Positions 10,703 to 22,097 of a stretch of DNA of 64,000 nt are shown one piece after another (within the stretch, counting starts at the first letter, position 1; each line of letters begins with the position of its first letter). The notes below the pieces were generated by a model, which did not search any database, was not told the DNA's origin, and saw only the letters and a program-made list of their open reading frames with translations. Source of the DNA: CAJXJP01 sp964022365 (lineage in GTDB: Bacteria; Patescibacteriota; Gracilibacteria; BD1-5; UBA6164); the NCBI GenBank assembly GCA_964022365.1, contig CAXHZN010000005.1, positions 1 to 64,000 of the forward strand. Direction: 5' to 3'. The translations under genes were made by a program, and so were the position numbers.

Positions 10703-11617
10703 ATGCAATTTGAAATAAAAAAACATCTCGTTACAAAAACAGCAGGTGGAGCGCAATATTTTATTCAATCATATCATTTTAATAATAATCCTGGAGGAAA
10801 AATTTTTTATATTCAGGCAAATGTTCATGGAATAGAAATTGCATGAATTCCAGTGATTTATGAACTCATGGATTATATAGAAAAAAATAATTCTCAAATC
10901 AATATTATCTGTGTACCAAAAGCAAATCCATTTTGAATGGATAGCCAAATAATGTGAGTACAAACATGATATAATAATATTCATACAAATAGTTATAATT
11001 GTCTGAATTATAATAGAATCTGAGCAAATAATTCGTATAAATTTGAAGATACTATTATTTCTACTTTGTTAGAAATATCAAAAGATACAGATGTAGTTTT
11101 AGATTGTCATTCTGCTGGATTAGAATCCTTGGAACATATTTATGTGCACGAAAACTTTATTTCTCAAGCAGAAATTTTCAATATTGATAATATTTTATCT
11201 TGGCAAGAAGCTGGAAATGCTTTTGAAGATGTCTGTTTTTCTCGTGGACAAACAGCTTTTACTTTAGAAATGTGAGCCAGTAGAACAGCTGATATGTACA
11301 GAGCTCAATATTTTTTAGAAAGAATTTTATTTTATTTTTGATTAGAAAAAAATATCTCAAAATTTAATACAAATATTAGAACTTGGCAATTAGACGATAT
11401 GTGTGAAAGATTTTATAGTGAATATGAATGAGTGTTACTTTGGAATATTTCGCTGTGAGACGAATTTAAAAAATGAGATATTTTAGCATATATTTATACA
11501 ACCGATGATGGAAAAAAAGAAATATTTGCCCCTGCTGATTGAGTATTTTTAATTAAATTTCCTATCCACGCAGTTTTCAAATTTCAAGAAATTGGTCAGC
11601 TTATGTTGAAAAAATAG
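10703..11617 (+). CDS. AstE/AspA-family zinc deacylase
   Basis: 304 residues. Shows the family's zinc site: NVHGIEIAG (His and Glu ligands), CVPKANPFGMD, and DVVLDCHSAG carrying the third ligand His. The C-terminal part (KGDILAYIYT, FAPADGVFLIKF) is the beta domain typical of succinylglutamate desuccinylase/aspartoacylase proteins. Such enzymes remove acyl groups from amino acids or small metabolites. Six bases downstream of the aspartokinase gene, so perhaps linked to aspartate metabolism, but the substrate cannot be assigned. Ends with TAG. Confidence 0.8.
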
Positions 11618-11673
11618 TTTCTTAAATATGAAAAATATTTATAATAAAAATATTATTTTCTAGATAAAATATT

Positions 11674-12132
11674 ATGGAAAGATTTTTTCGTCCAGCTTCG
11701 CGTTTAGTGGTTATAAATAGTAAAAATCAAATTTTATTAGCGCGTCATAAAAGATATTGGGCTTTGCCTGGATGAGGAATCGATATTTGAGAATCTATAG
11801 AAACAGCTCTGCGCAGAGAATCTATTGAAGAGTTAAATATTCCTGCTCAAATGGATAAAATTATTTTTATTCAAGATTATTTAGATGAAAGAAAGGTTTG
11901 AAAGATTCACGCTATAGAATATTTTTGTACTGTGAAAAATAATTCAGATTATGAAAATGTAGTACATACTTGGAAAGATTCATCTCACGCATTTGAACTC
12001 AAAGATTTAGCTTGGTTTGATGTTGATAATTTTCCAGAAAAATTTATGCCAGTAGCATTTCCAAAAGTGATGAAAGAATATATAAAAAATAAACATAATT
12101 TTTCTACAAAATATATTTCTTGAATCGAATAA
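11674..12132 (+). CDS. NUDIX hydrolase
   Basis: 152 residues. The Nudix box is complete: GGGIDIGESIETALRRESIEEL fits GX5EX7REUXEEXGU, with one of the box glycines coded by TGA. The upstream strand ILLARHKRYWALPGG is typical of MutT-like enzymes. It should hydrolyse a nucleoside diphosphate derivative; the compound cannot be told. The last four codons lie beyond an in-frame TGA (glycine) and end at TAA. Confidence 0.88.
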
Positions 12133-12223
12133 TATTTTTCATATTTTTTCATCTAAAAAGTCTTTGACTTTGCATAAAATACCAGTAAATTGAGAATAAT
12201 AATTTTAATTTTTGACTCATTTT

Positions 12224-12718
12224 ATGAAATTTTTAAAAATTTTATTAACTAGTATTGTTTTTTGAGTTTTTTACATTGTGCTGATTTGGCATGGTTTTGT
12301 GATGGGTGTTCTATCAAGTGAATTTATTTGTCCACTTTTATGAAATTGGTCAGGTTGTGAGATAAGTAAAGCTTGAGGTTTTACATGAGATTTATTTTTC
12401 ATTATTCCGAGTATATTATTCTTTTGGATTTATGCAGGATTTATAATTCATTGGAATTATAAACAACTTCCAATGACTGAAATCCAAAAAGTAATGACGA
12501 TGATATTTTTTGCACTTGTTTCGTATCCATTTTTGTATCTAATTGGGAATACTCTGTATAGTGAATTGATTTTTACAACACAAAGTTTTACTCATAGTTT
12601 TTTAGCAGGAACATTTTTTAGTATAATTATTTGGATTGTATGTGTGATTATTTATTTTTTCATTCAAACGAATAATAAAATAAAAAAAGATTTAGAAAAA
12701 AATAAAATAAAAAAATAG
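12224..12718 (+). CDS. Membrane protein with four predicted helices
   Basis: 164 residues with hydrophobic segments near residues 4-28, 55-77, 88-110 and 125-150 and a lysine-rich cytoplasmic tail (KIKKDLEKNKIKK). A C-x(9)-C pair (FICPLLGNWSGCE) follows the first helix. No family recognised. Single gene with a terminator shared with the converging uracil-DNA glycosylase gene. Confidence 0.65.
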
Positions 12719-12745
12719 AATAATTTCATTTATTCTATTTTTTTT
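12716..12745. terminator. Bidirectional terminator
   Basis: Hairpin TAGAATAA-TTTCAT-TTATTCTA followed by a T tract, overlapping the stop codons of both converging genes. Confidence 0.65.
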
Positions 12746-13448
12746 ATATTCAAAAATTCATTTGATCAGTATTATTTGAAATTTCCCAATTAATGGCTTT
12801 ATTTCCATGGGATTCTAATATTTCATTGCATTGTTTAAAACATTGGCTTCATAAAAATCATCTATGCGCTGAAAATGGAGAGGGGTGACTAGTTTCTAAA
12901 ATAACGTGTTTAGTTGTGTCAATAAGCGCTTTTTTAGAAATTGCGAAGTTTCACCAGAGTAAAAAAATAACTCATGTCTTTTCTTCAGAAATTTTTTTTA
13001 TAATATTATCACTAAATTTTTCCCATCAAATTTTAGAATGAGAAGCAGGCTGAGATTCTTCAACGGTCAAAATAGAATTTAATAATAATACTCATTGTTG
13101 TGCCCAAGATTCCAAATTTCCATGATCAGGAATTTCGTAACCAAATTCTTCGTGTAATTCTTTATAAATATTTTTTAAGCTTGGTGGGATTTTTACTCAT
13201 TTTTGGACAGAAAAACTCAATCCATGTGCTTGATTCTCACCATGATAGGGATCTTGACCTAAAATCACGACTTTTAAATTTGCTAAATCAGTAAAATTAA
13301 ATGCGTTAAAAATATTTTCTTGCTTTGGAAATATATTTTTTCAAAGTCATTTTTCTGCTTCCAAAAATGATTCAATCAAGCCAAAATAATCTTTTTTAAA
13401 TTCTTCTGATAATATTTTTTCCCAACTTTGATGATAATTTTTTTCCAT
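12744..13448 (-). CDS. ung: Uracil-DNA glycosylase, family 1
   Basis: 234 residues, normal length. Carries the water-activating motif LGQDPYHGENQ, the LLLNSILTVEE stretch and the minor-groove loop HPSPFSAHRGFFGS, all diagnostic for UNG, which removes uracil from DNA to start base-excision repair. Several glycines are TGA. No SD is visible; it is transcribed alone, converging on the membrane protein gene. Confidence 0.95.
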
Positions 13449-13598
13449 AATTTTTTATTCAAAAATATTATTTTTAGTATATTTTTTTTCGCTTAAATGA
13501 CAATAAATAAATATTTTATAATGTCTAGAAAAAATATTTTTAATATTATTAAAAATCCGTACTATAAAACTATAATTTTTACATAAAAAATACAAAAC

Positions 13599-14834
13599 AT
13601 GAAAAATAATTTTAATAAAGCATTTACACTGGTAGAACTTATCGTGGTAATCACGATTTTAGCCGTTTTGGCAACAGTTGCGTTTATCTCATTTCAATGA
13701 TATACAAGTTCTTCGAGAGATTCTGTGAGATTGGCAGATTTAACAAATATTTCAAAATCATTTGAAATAAATAGAACTAAAGATATAGACTTTCCTTTAC
13801 CTGATAAAAAAGTAGATATTTCATCCAGTGGAACTATTTTTCAATATCAATGAGAATTATCACAAAATATTTTAGAAAAAAATTTAAATTTTTTCGATGG
13901 TTGAGTCGATCCAGTTACAAAAAAACCTTATGGATATGCAGTTAATTTGGCTAGAAATAAATTTCAAATAATCTGATTTTTAGAAAATAGTGAAAATATT
14001 TCATATTTTTCTAAAAATACAACTTTTGCAGATAATACAGATAAATTTGTGAAATCTAGTGGAGATTCTTTAGGAATTTTACTCGATGGAATAAATAATG
14101 AAGTTATTATTCAAAGTGGAAGTTTAAATGAAATAGATATTCAAACCAATACTTGAAGTTACAATCTCTCAATAGAAAATAATCTGACACATATAGCTGA
14201 AGATAATTTAGTGCATAAATTATCGTTTAGGACGAATCCTATAGCATCATGTTATTCTATCTTAAAAAACTGAGATTCAACTGGAAATGGAACATATACT
14301 ATAAATCCAACTGGGCAAAGAGAATTTGAAGTTTACTGTGACATGTCATCAGGTTGAATAGTTAATTTTAATTCTAGTTTTAATTTTAATTATTCAAATT
14401 CGCAAGAATGTGTAAATGAAAAATTATTTACAGATACTGAAAAACAAAATATTCAAGAGTTATTACAAGTATGAATTAATACAAATATAGAAACTGATTT
14501 AAATGTAATAATACAGGCAGATGATTCTACAAATGATAGCAATATTTTCACATATACATCAAATACAGGAAAAGATTATAATATAAAAGTATGATACTGA
14601 CGTGATAATACAGTGCTGTATTTAAAAAATAAATCTAATATTTTATGTAAGGGTTCTCATGCAAATATGTGTGGTTATACAAATAAACCATTAAGAAATA
14701 CTCAGACTCAAAAATTAGTATTTCTTGAATTCAATTTTCAGCCTAAATGTGCAAATTCATCTGCTCATGAAAATCAATGGCATAGAAATCAATTTACATT
14801 AACTGGAACGCATTATAATATATCTATTCAATAA
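13599..14834 (+). CDS. Type IV pilin-like protein with fibrinogen-like C-terminal domain
   Basis: 411 residues. Prepilin leader MKNNFNKA then FTLVELIVVITILAVLATV; the first 48 residues are nearly the same as in the next gene and similar to the gene at 805. The middle resembles those genes too (NKFQIIGFLENSE). From about residue 212 the sequence SCYSILKN...GTYTINPTG...FEVYCDMSSGG matches the start of fibrinogen C-terminal-type domains, in which SC and YCDM are typical. The following region (VGYGRDNTVLYLKNKSNILC) has paired cysteines. Expected to be displayed on the cell surface; fibrinogen-like domains often bind glycans or proteins. It is followed after 7 bases by another pilin-like gene. Confidence 0.75.
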
Positions 14835-14841
14835 ACAAAAC

Positions 14842-16104
14842 ATGAAAAATAATTTTAACAAAGCATTTACACTCGTAGAACTTATCGTGGTCATCACGAT
14901 TTTAGCTGTTTTGGCAACAGTTGCGTTTATTTCTTTTCAAGGATATACGAGTAGTTCGAGAGATTCAGTGAGATTAGCAGATTTAAAGAATGTAGATAAA
15001 CAACTCAATATTCATTTTACTCAAAAGAATTTTTATCCTCAGCCGAGTGAAGCAGTTTCAATCCCAACGGGATGAAACCAATGAACATTAGCAAAATCTG
15101 TAACAAATCAAATTTGAGTTTCGGAAGTTACAGATCCATTAACAAAAGAGTATTATTTTTATAGAACGAGTGAAAACAAAAGAAAATATCAATTACTCGG
15201 ATTTTTAGAAAATGGAGATTCTATTTCAAAAAATCCAATTCAAAATACATTTGCGCAAAATGATATCCCATATTCAAAATGAGATAAACTTGGAATTATT
15301 TTAAATAGTGACGGAAAAACACTTCCAGAAACAATCGATTTTGCTACACAAACCTATGATGTGATTTTTTCAAATGCAACAGAAGAAAATCTTGTAAATA
15401 TAACTTGAGAAGATAATTTTATAGAACTCAAAGCAGCAGAAAAATGATTTTTTGATGAATCTTTAGTTTGATACTGGGATATGGAAACTCTCACTTCGGA
15501 TGGGAAATTAGCAGATTTATCAGGAAATAACAATCATGGGACAATACATGATGAAAATAATTCAGGTTTAGCAACTCCAGTAAATTGAGAAATGGTTTTT
15601 GATGGAGTGGATGATTATATTGAAATTGATCATAGTGATGAATTAGATTGATTTAAATGATTTACTTTTATTTTTAAGATTAATCTCGTAAAAAATTCAA
15701 AAGAACAATTTTTAATTAACAAAATGGTTCACTATACTTGAAACACGATGGATGATTCATATTGATATAGGATTAGAGGGGATGGAACTTCTTTTATTCA
15801 ATTATCAAATGATTCTGATTGACATGTGTCTAGTTCTTTCTATAGTCAAGATCATAAATGAATATATATGCTCAGATATGATCAAAATAAAGTAGAATTG
15901 ATTGTAGACAATACATTAGTTGGATCAGCAAATAATATTTTACTATCTGGGGACGTCAATAAAACACCTGAAAATATTTTCATTTGAAGGCCAAACCCAA
16001 ATCCAAATATAAGTTTTATAGAATGAAAAATAGATGAAATCATGATTTTCAATAGAGCACTTTCTCAGGCAGAAATAAATAATATTTATGAAACGCTTCA
16101 ATAA
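14842..16104 (+). CDS. Type IV pilin-like protein with LamG/ConA-like C-terminal domain
   Basis: 420 residues. The prepilin N-terminus is almost identical to the previous gene. From about residue 205 a LamG/concanavalin-type jelly roll is evident: LVGYWDMETL, LADLSGNNNHGTI, MVFDGVDDYIEI, GYRIRGDG, ending with GKIDEIMIFNRALSQAEI, the hallmark end of these domains. Such domains often bind carbohydrate or protein. With the previous gene it forms a two-gene operon of pilins sharing a stem and differing in the tip domain, ending at a strong terminator. Confidence 0.85.
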
Positions 16105-16105
16105 T

Positions 16106-16137
16106 AAAAATCTCGAAATATTTCGAGATTTTTTTGT
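16106..16137 (+). terminator. Rho-independent terminator
   Basis: Hairpin AAAATCTCGAAA-TA-TTTCGAGATTTT with T tract, right after the LamG-type pilin gene. Confidence 0.85.
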
Positions 16138-16199
16138 TTGATGAAATATTAATATTCATTACAATACGAGTGGAAATTATTAGAAACTAACGATAAAAA

Positions 16200-18194
16200 A
16201 TGAAAGATAAAATTATACAAGAATTGAAAAAAAGTGAATTTCCAGATTTAGCATTTTTATTTAGCCAATGAGCTTTAGAAATTGCTCCAGAAATTTTAAA
16301 AGAATTATTAGAAATAGATAAAAAAGAATTTGAAGAATTATTAGCAAAACCAAACGAAGAAATTACATTTGAGAGTTTTGAGGATGAAGGATTGCTTGAT
16401 TATTATTGGTCACTCTTAAATCATTATCAAAATGTGAATAATAATGATCAAATGAGAAAAATTATAGAAGATTTTAGACCAGAATTACAAGATTTTTGAA
16501 ATTATGTAACCTACAATAAAAACTACTATGAAAAAACAAAATATTGTTTTGAAAACTGTGATTTAAATGCAGACCAAGAAAGAGCATTAGAAATAAGACT
16601 CAAAGGATTTAAAGATTCTGGGATAGATTTACCAGAAGAAGAAAAAAATAAACTCAAAGAATTAAATAAAATTTGAGCAAAATTATCAAATGATTTTTCA
16701 AATAATATTGTTGATGATGAAGCGACTTTTGAATATATTATTGAAGATTTTGAAGTAATAAAAGATCTTCCAGAAGATATTTTAAATAATGCTAAAAAAG
16801 CTGCAGCAGATAAAAATAAATCTGGATATTTATTTGATGCAGATCCGAGTAGTTATGTAGCTATTTTAAAATATTGTAGTGATGCAAATATCAGAAAAGA
16901 TTTTGAAAAAATTCAAAATTCATTTGCTTCAAAAGGAAAATTTGATAATAGAGAAATTATTCTCAATATTCTTAAAAATAAAAAACAAAAAGCAGAAATT
17001 CTTTGATATGAAAATTATGCTGAGATGTCTCTAAATTCTAAAATGGCAGATTCGCCAAAGCAAGTTTTTGAACTTATCCAAGGTATTTCAAAAACAGCAA
17101 AAATAAAAGCACTAGAAGAAAGGGAAGAACTCAAAAAATATTTTAATCTCACTGAGCTACATTCTTACGATATGGGATTTTATTCAAGAAAATTCAAAGA
17201 AGAAAAATATAATTTAGATGAAAAAGAACTCAAAAAATATTTTAAATATGAAAATGTTTTAGAATATTTACATACGTTTGTAAAAGAATTTCTTGGGATT
17301 GAAATGAGAGAAATTTCAGCTTCTGTATATTGAGAATCTATAAAAACGTATGAAGTGTACAGAAATGATGAAAAAATAGCATATTATCTACTCGATGCAT
17401 TTTATTCAAAAGAAAAAAGAGGATGAGCATGGGCAGATAATTTGAGAGAAAAATCAAATTTTTGATGAATTGAAAAATTACCAGTGGTTATTAATTGTTG
17501 TAATTTTCTTCAAACAAAAGAAACACTTTTATCAATTAGAGATGTAGAAACATTGTTTCATGAATTTGGTCATGCTATTCACGAAATGATTTCTCAATCT
17601 CCTCTGAGTGAACTTTCAGGATTTAATGTAGAATGGGATTTTGTAGAACTTCCATCTCAACTATTAGAAAACTGGGTAAGTAATAATAAAAGTCTTATTA
17701 AACTCGCAAAACATTACCAAACTGGTGAAACACTTCCAGAATCAATTATCAAAACACTTGATGATTTAGACACCTACATGTCAGCAAATGGAGTGTTAGG
17801 GCAAAATACCTATGCGCTTTTAGATATGCATTTATATAGTGAAGAAATCCCTGAAAATATTAAAGAACTTGATCAAAAAACTCTCGATATTGTAAATAAT
17901 TATTGAATTACGAAAAGATGAGAAGATTATAAAATGTATTGTAGCTTTTCGCATATCTTTGGTTGAGGATATTCAGCTGGATACTACAGTTATATGTGGG
18001 CCGAAATACTTGAAGCAGATGTATTTGATACGATTGAATCACAAGGAATGTTTGATCCAAAAGTTGGGCAAAAATTAGTTGATACTCTTATTGGTCAATG
18101 AACACGTAAACCAGCAGCGGAATTATTTCAAGATTTTATGGGAAGAGAAGTTTCAAACGAAGCATTTATGAAAAGAAAAGGATTAGTGTGATAA
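16200..18194 (+). CDS. M3-family zinc oligopeptidase
   Basis: 664 residues, typical of oligopeptidase A/F-type M3 enzymes. The zinc motif is in VETLFHEFGHAIHEM (HEFGH with the downstream Glu expected about 25 residues on, in SGFNVEWDFVELPSQ). The C-terminal IFGGGYSAGYYSYMWAEILEADVF is the conserved M3 substrate-binding segment, ending in ELFQDFMGREVSNEAFM. These are cytoplasmic enzymes that degrade short peptides, sensible for an organism that takes up host peptides. Glycines in the IFGGGYSAGY motif are partly TGA. Confidence 0.92.
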
Positions 18195-18221
18195 TTACCT
18201 TAGAGACAACTCTTCCCTAAA

Positions 18222-18246
18222 TCCCTACTCTTGCTAAGAGCAGGGA
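18222..18246. repeat. Structured intergenic segment with hairpin
   Basis: TCCCTACTCTT-GCT-AAGAGCAGGGA forms an 11-bp stem with one mismatch; two smaller hairpins follow up to about 18295 (CTCTT/AAGAG, GTCC/GGAC). There is no clean T tract, so it is not a clear terminator. It loosely resembles the dispersed CCCTTA/TAAGGG repeat family seen elsewhere in the window. Confidence 0.4.
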
Positions 18247-18321
18247 CTTTATATATGTTTTGCTCTTGTAAAGAGTAAATGTCCGTTAGGACAAAAGAGT
18301 TATTAAAAATAAGATTGAATT

Positions 18322-18933
18322 ATGAAAAAAATATATTTTGCAACAGGAAATAAACAAAAATTAGAGAGAATGAATCTTTTGGCACAGTTTATAGCAAACG
18401 ATTTTGTCATAGAAAAAGTTCCAAATCTGGTAGATGTTGAAGAAAATGGGAAAACACCAAGTGAAAATGCTTTACAAAAAGTAGAACCCTATTTTAATCT
18501 AGATGCTCCAGTAATAGCTTGAGACACTGGAGTGTATTTTGATAATATTGCATTTGATCCAACACATGTCAAAAGACAAGCACTAGAAAAAGCTTGAATT
18601 TATCATGATAATGCCAGCCAAGAAGAAATTTATGACGCGATGATAGATTTCTATAAAAATTTAGCAGAATCTAAAGGATGAGAATTTCCATTTTATTATC
18701 TTGATGGTTGGGCAATTAAATATCCTAATGAAAATATTCTCACATTTGAAACAAAAAGAAATAATATTCTCACAAATAAAATTCACGGAGAAAAACAATT
18801 ATATTTTCCAATGTGCAATTTATATAAATCACAAAAAACAGGAAAATATTATACAGATCGGACTCTGGAAGATAATTTTTGAGAACTTTCTGAGCAAGTA
18901 GAACTATTACAAAAAATATATAATCAATTATAA
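18322..18933 (+). CDS. rdgB: RdgB/HAM1-type non-canonical purine NTP pyrophosphatase
   Basis: 203 residues. Starts with the family motif IYFATGNKQKLERMNLL, followed by LVDVEENGKTPSENALQK and APVIAGDTGVYFD (the acidic metal site, glycine as TGA). The family hydrolyses ITP, dITP and XTP to monophosphates and keeps deaminated purines out of nucleic acids. The C-terminal third is divergent (YYTDRTLEDNFGE) and differs from the usual HR..A motif, so the exact substrate range is uncertain. Co-directional with the next gene after 3 bases. Confidence 0.75.
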
Positions 18934-18936
18934 AAA

Positions 18937-19503
18937 ATGAAAAAAGCAATTTTATTACATGGTTGGGCAGGGAAATGAGATAATCATTGGTTTCCATGGG
19001 CAAAAAAAGAGTTAGAACAAAGAGGTTTTGAAGTATTTACACCAGATTTACCAAATGCGCGTTTTCCTGTACTTGCAGAGCAAATAGATAGTATTTCAGA
19101 AGAAGTGAAAAACTTTAAAAAATGAGACATTATTATTGGACATTCTTTAGGTTGCCAATTAGCACTTAGAATTATTCATGAACATAAAATTTCAGGAATA
19201 AAAGCAATATTTGTATGACCAAGTTTCCCAGAAACTTCTCAGCAATTATGAAAAGATTTTTTATGAGATTCATATGAAAATTTAGTTGAATATAACCTCC
19301 AAGCAGATCTAGAATTCGAAGATTTCTGAAATGAATATATTTTATGTCTTTGAGAAAACGATGAGTTTATTGATTTAGAAAAAGCAGAAGAATATTATTG
19401 TATGCTTGAGGATGTTGAAATTTTAGAATTTCCAAACTCAGGACACTTTAATTCAAAATCAAACACTTTTGAAATACCAGAATTATTAGAATACTTTGAA
19501 TAA
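18937..19503 (+). CDS. RBBP9/YdeN-type serine hydrolase
   Basis: 188 residues with an alpha/beta hydrolase fold: AILLHGWAGKGDNHWFPW (oxyanion region), nucleophile elbow IIIGHSLGCQ, acid near GENDEFID, and catalytic His in FPNSGHFN. Matches the small RBBP9/YdeN hydrolase group; natural substrates are not known. Directly follows the rdgB-like gene. Confidence 0.82.
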
Positions 19504-19512
19504 ATTTACTTC

Positions 19513-19560
19513 ATAACCCCCTCTGTCTTTGAGACATCTCCCCCTTAAAATAAAGGGGAG
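19513..19560 (+). repeat. Copy of dispersed intergenic repeat
   Basis: Sequence ATAACCCCCTC then CTTTGAGACATC and a closing hairpin CCCCTTA/TAAGGGG. Same layout as the elements at 27534, 29831 and, inverted, at 29895 and 30347. Confidence 0.55.
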
Positions 19561-19578
19561 AAAATAGGAAATAAAAAT

Positions 19579-19908
19579 ATGACTTTTAAAACAATTTCAG
19601 CTCAAGAATTTAATGAAAAAATGTATAATGAAGATGTGACAGTAGTCGATGTGCGTGCTCCGGAAGAACACGTATATTTTTGAGTGCTTCCAAAAGTTGA
19701 TCTGTATTTAAATATGTATGAAGAAGATTTTTTTGATACATTATGAAAATTAGACAGAAATAAAAAATATTTTATTTATTGTCGGCATGCAAATAGAACA
19801 GCATTTCTACTTAATTATATGAAAAATGCAGGATTTGAATATGTCGTAGATTTAGCTTGATGAACTGACGGATGGTTAGATTGTGGATTTGAATTAGAAG
19901 AGAAATAA
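19579..19908 (+). CDS. Rhodanese-domain protein
   Basis: 109 residues, single rhodanese domain: VTVVDVRAPEEHVYFG, active-site loop YCRHANRTA with the catalytic Cys, and the closing DLAGGTDGWLDCGF. The loop CRHANRT fits sulfurtransferases rather than phosphatases. Likely carries persulfide sulfur, for instance for tRNA thiolation or Fe-S biosynthesis; the partner cannot be told. Glycines of AGGT are TGA. Confidence 0.88.
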
Positions 19909-19940
19909 AGCAGAGAAATAATATTTTCTTTGCTTTTTTT
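19904..19940 (+). terminator. Rho-independent terminator
   Basis: Imperfect hairpin AAAGCAGAGAAA-TAATA-TTTTCTTTGCTTT with T tract overlapping the rhodanese stop codon. Confidence 0.6.
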
Positions 19941-20008
19941 TAGTTTTTCTTAAGAAAGAAATATATAATGTAATTACAAAACATATAATATTTTTTAAAT
20001 ATTTGAGT

Positions 20009-20326
20009 ATGAAAAAAGGATATATCTTCTTTGAAGATGAAAAATTAAGTGAACATGAATTTCTAGATAAACAAATTTTATTTATAAATGATATGGAAAT
20101 TGTCTGCCATTGATTTCATAATATTTTAGATCATGAAATAAAAAAATCAGATAATTTTATAAATAATTTAAAAACACTCCATAATAAAATTTCACAAAGA
20201 TATAATATTACAAGAGAATTATGAGATAATATCGCATGAAAACAAGAAATTCTCAAAAAATTTTCTCAAATTTTAGAAAATATTTCATCAATGATTCCAG
20301 AAGAAAAACAAGTCGTAAAAATTTAA
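20009..20326 (+). CDS. Hypothetical protein, 105 aa
   Basis: Starts MKKGYIFFEDEKLSEHEF and is predicted mostly helical in its second half (heptad-like KKFSQILENISSMI). Contains in-frame TGA at plausible glycines (VCHGFHN, GDNIAGKQEI). No family recognised. It precedes the HAD phosphatase gene by 56 bases. Confidence 0.5.
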
Positions 20327-20382
20327 TTTTACAGCTTGTTTTTTTTACTTATAATACTTGTAATAATTATATAAATTTATTT

Positions 20383-21036
20383 ATGCAAACATCACAATCA
20401 ACTCCAAGAAATACAACTGAAGAACTAGTAAGTGTAGTAGAAAAAGATTTTAATAGAGAATGATTGGATTTTTCTAAAATTACTCATTATTTTAGGTTAT
20501 TATTTTCAAAAAAGACAACGGATTTGTTAGAAAGTGTTGATACATTTTTAGATATTGATTTTGAAAAATTAAGAAGCAATTGAAAGACCACTATTATTTT
20601 AGATGTTGACGAATGTATAGCTCCGCATCATGGATACATTTTGCCAAAAAATTTAGAGAAAATCATACAATTACATAATAATGGTTGGAAAATTATTATA
20701 GATTCAAATATGAAAAAATCTGATAGATATCAGCCACTAGAAGATTTAGGAATACCAATTCTAACTTCTAAATATGCAAAACCACATAGAAAAAATTTTG
20801 AAATATGTTTGCAAATAATGGACTCTCATCCAGAGCAAACAGTGATGATTTGAGATAATTTTATAACAGATGGAGGAGCCATGAGATTATGAATAGATTT
20901 TATAAAAGTGAAACCAGTTCCACTGGATGCTTCTGATGGTTGAGCAGAAAGAGAAGGACAAAAATTAACAAGAAGAATCATTGATAAAAAAGCTATAAAA
21001 AGAGGGCATATAAAAAATTATAACATAAAAAAATAA
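20383..21036 (+). CDS. HAD-family phosphatase, YqeG-like
   Basis: 217 residues. HAD motif I is TIILDVDECIAPHHG (DxD), motif II sits in WKIIIDSNMKK, and motif III/IV is TVMIGDNFITDGGAMRLGIDFIKVKPV. This pattern matches the YqeG subfamily of HAD-IIIA phosphatases (related to phosphatidylglycerophosphate phosphatases). An extra ~60-residue N-terminal segment precedes the HAD core. Glycines in IGDN and RLGI are TGA. Confidence 0.75.
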
Positions 21037-21037
21037 T

Positions 21038-21067
21038 TTGACAATATTCTGTTTTAAGTATTATATT
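21038..21067 (+). promoter_or_regulatory. Putative sigma-70 promoter
   Basis: TTGACA, 18-base spacer, TATATT, starting two bases after the HAD gene stop and 35 bases before the ATG of the Gln-rich membrane protein gene. Confidence 0.55.
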
Positions 21068-21101
21068 ACTACATATTCACTAAAATAGTAAAGGAGGTTA
21101 G

Positions 21102-22001
21102 ATGAGTATGAATTTTTGGGAAAGTTTATTACTTTCTCCAGAATGGCCACTATGGCAATTTATAATTGGTACTTTGATAGCAATTTTTGCTATTTTAGTA
21201 ATAATGTTAGTTTGGAAAATAATCGAGAAACTTCAGGAGAAAAAGATTATGTCTAGTCTATTAAAAGGTGCAGATAAAGGTTTAATAAACCCAGCGAATG
21301 TTGATGAATCAGATAGTATTATGGAACAAGTTGGCCAAGCAATTGGTTCTCAAGCAATTCAGATGGTTTCTGCTGTACAACAATATTCGGTAGTCAATGC
21401 TGCGATAACTCAAGCGTCTGATAATCAGGAAAATATTAAAGATATTCAAAAAGCTACATCGCAAGCTATTTACCGCTTTAATAATCAGTCTGATGAAATT
21501 GATAAACTTGGTCGAGGTAGGGATTATCATCAAAATGATGTTGCTAATATTTCAACCAACTATACTGTTAGTTCGTCTGATATTTCGCAAAGTATTGATA
21601 AATCTGCTGCTTCGCAAAATGTTGATTCTCAGCAAAATGATAAATCTCAACAATCTGAAGAAAATCAGCAAAACGTTGAAACTCAGCAAAACGTTGAAAC
21701 TTCAGTGAGCGAATCTGTTGATGAGTCATTAATGCATAAACCTGAAGTTGATACCGCTGATGTTTCATCTCAAGTTGATGAAGCTTGGGTGAAAGAAAAA
21801 GTGCTCGATTTTCAATGTGTAAGAAAACAATTACACTCATATAACCTTAGAGGTGATTGGATTTTTTCAAGCTTACCTCAAGGAGCGTTTATGGAAATTT
21901 ATAAAATTTTTAATCAAAAGCGTGCGGAACAAAATCCGAGCGATGATGTAGTAAAAATTCATAAATTTCTACTTGGAGTAAAAGAAAATCGTGGTTTTTA
22001 A
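21102..22001 (+). CDS. Membrane-anchored Gln/Ser/Asn-rich protein
   Basis: 299 residues. One transmembrane helix at residues 18-40 (LWQFIIGTLIAIFAILVIML), then a basic cytosolic stretch, a helical region, and a low-complexity part (residues ~165-205) with repeated QQN, QNVETQQNVET and DKSQQS units. The C-terminus is again ordered (VKEKVLDFQCVRKQLHSYN). No family recognised. It has the best Shine-Dalgarno in the window (AAGGAGG, 4 bases before ATG), a promoter, its own terminator and no TGA codons, glycine being GGT/GGA. This fits high expression or a different history from its neighbours. Confidence 0.7.
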   Translation: MSMNFWESLLLSPEWPLWQFIIGTLIAIFAILVIMLVWKIIEKLQEKKIMSSLLKGADKGLINPANVDESDSIMEQVGQAIGSQAIQMVSAVQQYSVVNAAITQASDNQENIKDIQKATSQAIYRFNNQSDEIDKLGRGRDYHQNDVANISTNYTVSSSDISQSIDKSAASQNVDSQQNDKSQQSEENQQNVETQQNVETSVSESVDESLMHKPEVDTADVSSQVDEAWVKEKVLDFQCVRKQLHSYNLRGDWIFSSLPQGAFMEIYKIFNQKRAEQNPSDDVVKIHKFLLGVKENRGF

Positions 22002-22008
22002 TCTAACA

Positions 22009-22043
22009 TAAAAGAGTCTCATAGTATGAGACTCTTTTTTTTG
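22009..22043 (+). terminator. Rho-independent terminator
   Basis: Perfect 12-bp stem AAAGAGTCTCAT/ATGAGACTCTTT with T tract. Confidence 0.9.
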
Positions 22044-22097
22044 TGTAAATTTTTTATGTATGATATAATGAAACAAATAATATATAATATCATAATT

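Noticed and set aside
12746..13448. Open frame of 64 codons on the plus strand at 13100 inside ung.
   Set aside because: It is antisense to a well-supported uracil-DNA glycosylase with all family motifs.
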